Source: an uncultured Eubacteriales bacterium (GTDB lineage Bacteria > Bacillota > Clostridia > Oscillospirales > UBA644). Taken from it: 10,299 nucleotides of DNA. Where the stretch lies: positions 1 through 10,299 of the forward strand of contig CAKSQP010000048.1 in the NCBI GenBank assembly GCA_934486965.1. Reading direction: 5' to 3'. Both the position numbers and the translations under genes were made by a program. The notes under the pieces are model-generated. The model was not told where the DNA came from. It searched no databases and saw only the letters and a program-made list of their open reading frames with translations. Positions 6,124 through 10,299 of the stretch are shown here, one piece after another; the first letter of the stretch is position 1, and each line of letters opens with the position of its first letter.

Positions 6124-7470
6124 TTATTTGCTCTTTTTCCTGCCGCCGAGTGCGAGGTTCGTTACAATACCGAGGATAAGCGCGCAGGCGATGGAAGTAA
6201 GGGTCACTTTTCCGAAAGTCACGGTAAGTCCGCCGATACCCGCGATAAGAATTGCGGATACTACGAAGAGGTTGTGATTTTCTTCAAGATCGACTTTCTG
6301 TATCATCTTAAGACCGCTGACTGCGATAAATCCGTAGAGGGTTATGCAGACGCCGCCCATTACGCAGGAGGGAATGGAGTCGATGAAAGCTACGAGCGGA
6401 GAGAAGAAGGACGCTATCATTGTTCCGATCGCCGCCGCGAATATCGTCGAGACGGAAGCGTTTCCGGTGATCGCAACGCAGGCGACCGATTCGCCGTATG
6501 TAGTGTTCGGACAGCCTCCGAAGAGAGCGCCAGCGATAGAGCCTACGCCGTCGCCGAGAAGAGTTCTGTGAAGACCGGGATCTTCAAGAAGTTCATGTTC
6601 GATGACAGAGGAGAGGTTCTTGTGGTCCGCGATGTGTTCCGCGAAGACAACGAACGCGACCGGAATATAAGCGACCGCGACGGTTGCGATGAATGTTCCG
6701 TCGATATCCTTGAGTCCTTCAAGGGCGGTGACAAAGGTGAATTCGGGGAGAGCGAAGAAGGTGTGGAGGCCTACGCCGCCGTCGACCATTGCGGCAAACG
6801 GTGCAAAGTCGATAACTTTAAGAGCGTCGATGCCCGCCGCATTTCCGATAACGGTGAAGATAAGAGCGGTTGCGTATCCCGCGAGGATACCGAGGATAAA
6901 GGGTATGAGTTTAACCATTTTCTTTCCGTAGGTCGAGCAAAGGACGACTACGAAGAATGTTACGAGCGCACAGATAAGGGAAACATAGGGCGAAGTTACT
7001 TCGCTTCCGTTTGTCATTGCGTCGCCGATAGCGTTTCCCGCAAGAGAAAGACCGATGATAGCAACGGTAGGTCCTATAACAACGGGGGGCATAAGTTTGT
7101 CGATCCATTTTACGCCTGCGAATTTAACGATAAGAGCGATAACGACATAAACAAGTCCTGCGAATATCGCGCCGATTATAAGTCCCGCATATCCTGCCTG
7201 CATCGAAAGCGCTCCGCCGAACGACGCCGACATTGAACCGATGAAAGCGAAGGACGAGCCGAGGAACACAGGGCTTCTGAATTTTGTGAAAAGAAGATAT
7301 ACGATAGTTCCGACGCCTGCGCCGAACATTGCCGCCGCCGCGGTCATTCCGTTTCCGACTATTGCGGGAACTGCGATTGTAGCCGCGAGGATCGCGAGCA
7401 TCTGCTGGATTGCGAATACGACAAGTCTTCCGAATTTCGGCTTGTCTTTTACGTTGTAGATAAGTTTCAT
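6124..7470 (-). CDS. uraA: Uracil permease, NCS2 family (UraA-like)
   Basis: This is a nucleobase:proton symporter of the NCS2 (UraA/PyrP) family with 448 residues, the normal length, and about 14 hydrophobic segments. It starts with the typical QQMLAILAATIAVPAIVG helix (22-39), followed by GSSFAFI (71-77). The substrate-site motifs are FAEHIADH (276-283, with E278 matching the uracil-binding Glu241 of E. coli UraA) and PNTTYGESV (321-329, with E327 matching Glu290). The position matching UraA His245 appears to be D282, a variant seen in other NCS2 members. It follows pyrR by 46 bases, has the ribosome site GGAGGG six bases before the ATG, and no strong promoter of its own, so PyrR attenuation should control both genes. 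Uracil is the best substrate guess from this pairing; xanthine is a weaker alternative. Confidence 0.92.
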   Translation of the reverse strand: MKLIYNVKDKPKFGRLVVFAIQQMLAILAATIAVPAIVGNGMTAAAAMFGAGVGTIVYLLFTKFRSPVFLGSSFAFIGSMSASFGGALSMQAGYAGLIIGAIFAGLVYVVIALIVKFAGVKWIDKLMPPVVIGPTVAIIGLSLAGNAIGDAMTNGSEVTSPYVSLICALVTFFVVVLCSTYGKKMVKLIPFILGILAGYATALIFTVIGNAAGIDALKVIDFAPFAAMVDGGVGLHTFFALPEFTFVTALEGLKDIDGTFIATVAVAYIPVAFVVFAEHIADHKNLSSVIEHELLEDPGLHRTLLGDGVGSIAGALFGGCPNTTYGESVACVAITGNASVSTIFAAAIGTMIASFFSPLVAFIDSIPSCVMGGVCITLYGFIAVSGLKMIQKVDLEENHNLFVVSAILIAGIGGLTVTFGKVTLTSIACALILGIVTNLALGGRKKSK

Positions 7471-7516
7471 TTGTTTCCCTCCGTATTTTTATATATAAAG
7501 TTTTTGAAAAACCTTA

Positions 7517-8053
7517 TTACTTTTTTGAAAGAACGACTTTTTGCTCTCCGTCATACTCTTCGAAACAGACCGTTATCTTTTCTTCAAGGGAGGTCGGGAC
7601 GTTTTTCCCGACGTAATCGGGTCTTATCGGAAGTTCCCTGTGACCTCTGTCGACCAAAACCGCAAGTTGTATCCTGCTCGGTCTGCCCGTATCCATCACG
7701 GCGTCGATAGCCGCTCTTACGGTTCTGCCCGTAAAGATGACGTCGTCGGTTATTATGACGCATTTTCCGTTTATGTCGGTCGAAAACGGTCTTTTTTCGA
7801 CTTTCGGCATTTCGCTTTTCTTTTCGAGGTCGTCGCGGTAGAACGTTATATCGAGGAATTCGACGGGGACTTTAACGCCCTCGATCTTTTCGATCTCCTC
7901 CGACAGCATTTTCGCCATCGTCGCGCCTCTTCTCAGAATTCCGACAAGCACGACCGACGAAAGATCTCCGTTCTTCTCGGTTATCTCATGCGCAAGACGT
8001 CTTATCGTGCGGCTTACCGCCTGACCGTCGATCAAAAGAACTTCTTCAGCCAT
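7517..8053 (-). CDS. pyrR: PyrR, pyr attenuation regulator / uracil phosphoribosyltransferase
   Basis: PyrR binds pyr mRNA leaders when UMP or UTP is abundant and promotes termination; many members also convert uracil and PRPP to UMP. The 178-residue length is standard. The PRPP-binding signature is CVIITDDVIFTGRTVRAA (98-115). Other family hallmarks are VGILRRGA (37-44), DITFYRDD (68-75) and LVDRGHRELPIRPDYVGKN (133-151). The start at 8053 has AAAGGAGG five bases upstream. Its own leader (8074-8191) contains a PyrR-type binding hairpin and terminator, so the gene is self-regulated. It is first in a two-gene unit with the uracil permease. Confidence 0.97.
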   Translation of the reverse strand: MAEEVLLIDGQAVSRTIRRLAHEITEKNGDLSSVVLVGILRRGATMAKMLSEEIEKIEGVKVPVEFLDITFYRDDLEKKSEMPKVEKRPFSTDINGKCVIITDDVIFTGRTVRAAIDAVMDTGRPSRIQLAVLVDRGHRELPIRPDYVGKNVPTSLEEKITVCFEEYDGEQKVVLSKK

Positions 8054-8073
8054 ATTGTCCTCCTTTTTTGCAT

Positions 8074-8173
8074 AAAAAAAAGATCCTGCCGCCTGACAAG
8101 ATCGTAAAAATATCGTATTATAAGTGCAGCCGCACTTCTCCGAAATTCCAACCTTGCCGGCATCTCTGTGCCG
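8074..8173 (-). promoter_or_regulatory. PyrR-dependent attenuator in the pyrR leader
   Basis: On the minus-strand transcript the parts appear in order. A binding hairpin at 8173-8158 has stem CGGCA/TGCCG and hexaloop CAGAGA, fitting the known PyrR loop pattern, and is followed by GCAAGG. A small AAGTGC/GCACTT hairpin lies at about 8122-8137. An intrinsic terminator has GATCTTGTC (8103-8095), GGCAGGATC (8090-8082) and eight T (8081-8074). The segment GGCAAGGTT (8158-8150) can pair across all nine positions, wobbles included, with the terminator's first arm, forming an antiterminator. PyrR-UMP bound to the first hairpin would prevent that and allow termination. Confidence 0.88.
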
Positions 8174-8197
8174 AATTAAAGATTCGTTTCTTCGGGT

Positions 8198-8226
8198 AGT
8201 ATATCAAAGAACCCGCGATTTGTAAA
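8198..8226 (-). promoter_or_regulatory. SigA-type promoter of pyrR-uraA
   Basis: On the minus strand TTTACA (8221-8226) and TATACT (8198-8203) are 17 bases apart, one mismatch from the ideal -35. Transcription would begin near 8191, leaving a leader of about 140 bases that carries the attenuator. Confidence 0.82.
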
Positions 8227-8294
8227 CCCCCCGACGGGATAATTTGTTTTTTTGTCACATTTGACTTCTTCCGCCCCACGCCCGCCATCAACAA

Positions 8295-8390
8295 GGGGGG
8301 GCAGAACACAGAAAAGGCACAACCCCTGCCAAATGGGGGGGGCAGAACATAGTAAAGCACAGCGCCCCGCCGAATGGGGGGGGAACGCAG
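8295..8390. repeat. Three imperfect 40-41 bp repeats with G7-G8 runs
   Basis: G-runs begin at 8295 (7 G), 8335 (8 G) and 8376 (8 G), so the period is 40 then 41 bases. The first two are followed by CAGAACA(C/T)AG and the third by AACGCAG, each leading into AAAA/AAAG-type sequence. Just before the second and third runs are CCCCTGCCAAAT and CCCCGCCGAAT, which can fold onto the G-run with a four-base (A/G)AAT loop. The result is a small series of C-rich/G-rich hairpins. Function unknown. Confidence 0.75.
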
Positions 8391-8556
8391 TAAAAGACCG
8401 CGAACCACGGCACCGCCCGCCCGCAACAAGGAGGAAGAGGTGGAAGGCTCGGGAAAGAGGACACCACCCGACTGTTCCCGACCGACATCGGCGCTTCTCC
8501 GAGATTTTCCGATTCCGCCCTGAAGCGCGCCCGACTGTTGCCGAAAACGCATTGCA

Positions 8557-8607
8557 CCGCCGCAGACCCGACAGTCCCCGCTTTTCCACGCCGCCGCAGA
8601 CCGACAG
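8557..8607. repeat. Short direct repeat just after spoIIID
   Basis: CCGCCGCAGACCCGACAG at 8557-8574 recurs as CCGCCGCAGACCGACAG (one base shorter) at 8591-8607, a 34-base spacing. The pair lies immediately past the spoIIID stop codon on the minus strand and forms the left edge of that gene's possible 3' untranslated region. Confidence 0.65.
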
Positions 8608-8609
8608 CC

Positions 8610-8915
8610 TCATCTTTCTGCCGCGCCGTCCCCCTTTTCGCCGCCGAGATACTTCCTGCGGGTGGCAAGTCCGCCCCTTATATGCCGCTCCGCCTTGTTT
8701 TTATCAAGGACCTTGCGAACTTTTTCATATAAAACGGGGTCGACCGTTTCGAGCCGCTGCGAAAGGTCTTTATGTACGGTACTTTTCGAAACGCCGTAGA
8801 CTTCCGCGGCGCGCCTTACCGTCGAACCGCTTTTTATAACGAACGCCGCGAGCGTTAAAATGCGCTCTTTCATTTCTTTGTCTTCGTATACGGGTTCGGC
8901 TCGTCTTTTTTTCAT
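8610..8915 (-). CDS. spoIIID: Stage III sporulation regulator SpoIIID
   Basis: SpoIIID is a small DNA-binding protein of the mother cell that switches SigE-dependent genes on or off during endospore formation. Using the ATG at 8915 the product has 101 residues, somewhat longer than the usual 80-95 because of a basic N-terminal extension and a charged tail. The helix-turn-helix is at about 32-52, with the hallmark YGVSKSTVHKDL (40-51). The second DNA-contacting basic segment is HIRGGLATRRKY (78-89). A GTG at 8930 would add five residues, but the GGGGG ribosome site at about 8923-8927 lies between them and favours the ATG. A SigE-like promoter sits just upstream. This gene is the main evidence that the host forms spores. 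Confidence 0.95.
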   Translation of the reverse strand: MKKRRAEPVYEDKEMKERILTLAAFVIKSGSTVRRAAEVYGVSKSTVHKDLSQRLETVDPVLYEKVRKVLDKNKAERHIRGGLATRRKYLGGEKGDGAAER

Positions 8916-8943
8916 CTGAAAATCCCCCACGGCTTTTTACTAA

Positions 8944-8972
8944 AGCCTATGAGGGATTTAAGGGAAATATTC
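8944..8972 (-). promoter_or_regulatory. Candidate SigE promoter of spoIIID
   Basis: On the minus strand GAATATT (8966-8972) and CATAGGCT (8944-8951) are 14 bases apart. The known Bacillus SigE pattern is about kmATATT, 14 bases, CATACAMT, so the -35 half fits well and the -10 fits at CATA and the final T. Transcription would begin near 8937, about 22 bases before the ATG and ahead of the ribosome site. spoIIID is a SigE gene in Bacillus, which supports the reading. Confidence 0.65.
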
Positions 8973-8984
8973 GTTTGCGGTAGT

Positions 8985-9650
8985 TTATTTATCGGTCTTT
9001 TTCCTGCGGCCGCGAAAATCGGCGTCGATATCTTCACTCCAATCGGCATGCAAAGGGGTTCGGGTCCTGATGCTGCAAACAGCCCTTGCCACGGTGTCGT
9101 ACAAAACGCGGGTGCCTTTGGGATCCGCATTGTAATTTACCGCCCGTTCCCTATCGATACCGTAGCGTGCCGCCGTTTCGACGGCGTCGATATTCGCTCC
9201 GATAAACAAAAATTCCCAGCCGTCTTCTTCTTTATGCCGTTTGATCATTTTTTTGACCTGCTCACTTGTATATCGATGGCTCGCATTCTCCTGTCCGTCG
9301 GTCGTGATTATAAACACGGTATTTTCCGGAACATCTTCGGGGCGGGCATACTTATGGATATTGCCGATATGCCGGACGGCACCGCCGACAGCGTCGATAA
9401 GAGCGGTACAGCCGCGGACGGTGTAATCCTTTTCGGTCATTTTCCTGATATCTCCGAGTTTTACACGGTCATAAATGACCTCGCTTTCATTATCGAAAAG
9501 GACTGTCGAAACATAACATTCGCCCTCCTGATTTCTCTGTTTTTCGATCATTGAATTGAAACCGCCCACGGTATCGGCTTCAAGTCCCGACATCGAACCG
9601 CTTCTGTCAAGAATAAATACGAGTTCTGTAATTCCGTTTTTGTTTTTCAT
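8985..9650 (-). CDS. VWA-domain protein
   Basis: This 221-residue protein is almost entirely a von Willebrand factor A domain. Its metal-ion-dependent adhesion site is complete: D15-x-S17-x-S19 in LDRSGSMS, T82 in GCTALIDAVG, and D118 in ITTDGQEN. The C-terminus is basic (RGRRKKTD). There is no signal peptide or membrane segment, so it should be cytosolic and act as a metal-dependent protein-binding module. Similar small VWA proteins occur in TerY-like stress and phage-response neighbourhoods, but no Ter gene is visible here. It lies 81 bases after the putative macro-domain gene. Its ribosome site AGAGAGG forms one arm of a nested inverted repeat (9658-9707), so translation or transcription may be controlled there. 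The specific role is unknown. Confidence 0.88.
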   Translation of the reverse strand: MKNKNGITELVFILDRSGSMSGLEADTVGGFNSMIEKQRNQEGECYVSTVLFDNESEVIYDRVKLGDIRKMTEKDYTVRGCTALIDAVGGAVRHIGNIHKYARPEDVPENTVFIITTDGQENASHRYTSEQVKKMIKRHKEEDGWEFLFIGANIDAVETAARYGIDRERAVNYNADPKGTRVLYDTVARAVCSIRTRTPLHADWSEDIDADFRGRRKKTDK

Positions 9651-9657
9651 AATAAAA

Positions 9658-9707
9658 AACCTCTCTTTCGTTTGATGTATGCATTATACATCATAAAAGG
9701 AGAGGTT
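9658..9707 (-). promoter_or_regulatory. Nested inverted repeat before the VWA gene
   Basis: The outer arms are AACCTCTC (9658-9665) and GAGAGGTT (9700-9707). The inner arms are TGATGTAT (9673-9680) and ATACATCA (9686-9693) around GCATT. In the minus-strand RNA the last arm, GAGAGG followed by TTTTTTATT, looks like a terminator for the upstream gene, yet the same GAGAGG is the ribosome site of the VWA gene. The inner palindrome also contains TATAAT (minus strand, 9683-9688), a possible -10 without a good -35. Terminator, ribosome-site sequestration and operator are all possible. Confidence 0.6.
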
Positions 9708-9709
9708 CG

Positions 9710-9726
9710 GTCGCCTGTCATGCGAC
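9710..9726. other. Small hairpin in the same intergenic gap
   Basis: GTCGC (9710-9714) pairs with GCGAC (9722-9726) around a seven-base loop, just after the stop codon of the gene at the right edge. It stacks next to the larger nested repeat and may help form a two-hairpin transcript end. Confidence 0.4.
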
Positions 9727-9731
9727 AAATA

Positions 9732-10299
9732 TCATGTACCGAGCAGACTCTGGTCAAAAGCGAACAAGGCTTCGTTGATCTCAAATATATTATAATTGCC
9801 TTTACTTATAAAATATTCGATTATAATATCGAATTTATTGCTGTGAGAAAGGGCAAACCCTGCTTTTTTAAGCATATCCTCCGTTTCTTCGAGGGAAAGT
9901 TCCAGAGAGACGGCAAAGGCTATCACCGTCGGTTTGCTCGGTCTATAACGAATATCGCTGCGGATCTTCGAAAACAGTTTGCGGTCGATATTTGCTCTTT
10001 TATACACCTGAACATCGTCAAGACCCTTTTCGTCTATTTTCCGCAGAAGCATTTGCGAAAAACTTTCGTCAAGTTGCTTCAGTTTCGAGCCGAGGTCTTC
10101 GCCGATATTGACGGGCTTTGCCTTTGGGGTCGGTTTTTCAAATACCGAAAGTTCGGACAGGACAACAGATCTTTCTCCGCGGAAACGTTCGGTATTTTCG
10201 TCGACATAATTGTCGTCTATGTATTCGGCGATATCGGAAAACAGTTCCTCGCTTATCTTATACGCCGCCCTGTCGAAAACAACGATATAAACGGTCATA
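9732..10299 (-). CDS. C-terminal part of a probable macro-domain protein
   Basis: The visible frame runs to the window edge. The first ATG (10298) begins MTVYIVVFDRAAYKISEELF, which resembles the last strand and helix of a macro (ADP-ribose-binding) domain rather than a protein start, and no ribosome site can be seen. The gene therefore probably continues beyond the window. After a linker (about 33-70), residues about 75-188 form a helical domain often found at the end of such clostridial proteins. It includes an Xre-like helix-turn-helix segment (about 95-147, with LDDVQVYKRANIDRKLFSKI) and the closing GNYNIFEINEALFAFDQ (167-183). Macro domains read or remove ADP-ribose marks. Assignment rests on remembered family similarity of the C-terminal part, since the catalytic loops are not in view. 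It is upstream of the VWA gene on the same strand. Confidence 0.65.
   Translation of the reverse strand, partial: MTVYIVVFDRAAYKISEELFSDIAEYIDDNYVDENTERFRGERSVVLSELSVFEKPTPKAKPVNIGEDLGSKLKQLDESFSQMLLRKIDEKGLDDVQVYKRANIDRKLFSKIRSDIRYRPSKPTVIAFAVSLELSLEETEDMLKKAGFALSHSNKFDIIIEYFISKGNYNIFEINEALFAFDQSLLGT

Larger units (their letters stand above)
8227..8609. other. GC-rich repeat-bearing intergenic stretch, no credible gene
   Basis: This interval separates spoIIID from the pyrR promoter. From about 8270 it is markedly richer in G+C than its neighbours: 40 of 60 bases at both 8401-8460 and 8521-8580, against 27 of 60 at 301-360. It holds three G-run repeats (8295-8390), the direct pair CCCGACTGTT(C/G)CCGA at 8467-8481 and 8530-8544, and another pair at 8557-8607. 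Several frames stay open on both strands, but they overlap each other, lack family features, and one crosses the pyrR promoter, so none is annotated. Confidence 0.7.

Noticed and set aside
6274..7236. Plus-strand 320-residue frame opposite the permease
   Set aside because: Charged, repetitive antisense sequence with no domain; the opposite strand encodes a complete NCS2 permease.
8295..8383. Intramolecular G-quadruplex
   Set aside because: Only three long G-runs are present, separated by over 30 bases, so a standard four-tract fold is not supported; C-rich/G-rich hairpins explain them better.
8118..8613. Two overlapping minus-strand open frames in the GC-rich stretch
   Set aside because: They are rich in low-complexity Gly, Arg, Pro and Cys, overlap each other, and one crosses the pyrR promoter and binding hairpin; high GC lowers stop-codon frequency by chance.
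8252..8839. Plus-strand 195-residue open frame
   Set aside because: Arg/Pro-rich with no recognisable motif, and its right part lies opposite the well-supported spoIIID gene.
8916..8930. GTG start for SpoIIID at 8930
   Set aside because: The GGGGG ribosome site lies inside that extension and correctly precedes the ATG at 8915; no good site precedes the GTG.
8912..9130. Small minus-strand frame overlapping the VWA gene end and spoIIID start
   Set aside because: It is out of frame with the VWA gene, covers the candidate SigE promoter and has no family resemblance.

Overview
The window looks like the chromosome of a spore-forming clostridial Firmicute with medium GC content, probably an uncultured gut-type lineage. 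Evidence: a SpoIIID sporulation regulator with a plausible SigE promoter, an FMN riboswitch in front of a RibU-type ECF transporter, PyrR attenuation, A+G-rich Shine-Dalgarno sites and SigA-type promoters. Species cannot be named from the sequence alone.

Layout. (1) 1-176 is a tandem array of six 28-30 bp units, followed by short overlapping hairpins. (2) 285-5132 is a seven-gene minus-strand operon, read from right to left: a MerR-family regulator, an iron-sulfur flavoprotein, a flavodoxin-like lipoprotein, an esterase-like lipoprotein, a carboxymuconolactone decarboxylase-cupin fusion, a flavin-reductase-fold protein and an aldo/keto reductase. It starts at a textbook MerR promoter (19-bp spacer over a 20-bp palindrome) and ends at a strong hairpin terminator at 247-286. 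(3) 5230-6112 is a plus-strand riboflavin uptake unit: consensus promoter, FMN riboswitch, terminator platform, ribU and terminator. (4) 6124-8226 is a minus-strand pyrimidine unit: promoter, PyrR-type attenuator, pyrR and a uracil permease. (5) 8227-8609 is a GC-rich, repeat-bearing stretch with no credible gene. (6) 8610-8972 is spoIIID behind a SigE-like promoter. (7) 8985-10299 holds a VWA-domain protein and, at the window edge, the C-terminal part of what is probably a macro-domain protein. A nested inverted repeat separates them.

How the genes work together. The MerR operon combines cytosolic redox enzymes with two surface lipoproteins, under a regulator carrying a cysteine at position 52, as in carbonyl-responsive AdhR-like regulators. 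The inferred role is handling of reactive carbonyl or quinone compounds; the true substrate is unknown. Next to it, divergently transcribed, is the riboflavin importer, which would supply the precursor of the flavin cofactors that three operon members probably use. pyrR-uraA is a self-contained uracil salvage unit controlled by UMP/UTP through PyrR. The macro/VWA pair resembles ADP-ribose-linked stress modules, but nothing here proves a function.

Most of the window is recognisable biology. The parts least explained by known families are the two repeat regions, the nested inverted repeat in front of the VWA gene, and the exact substrate of the MerR operon.
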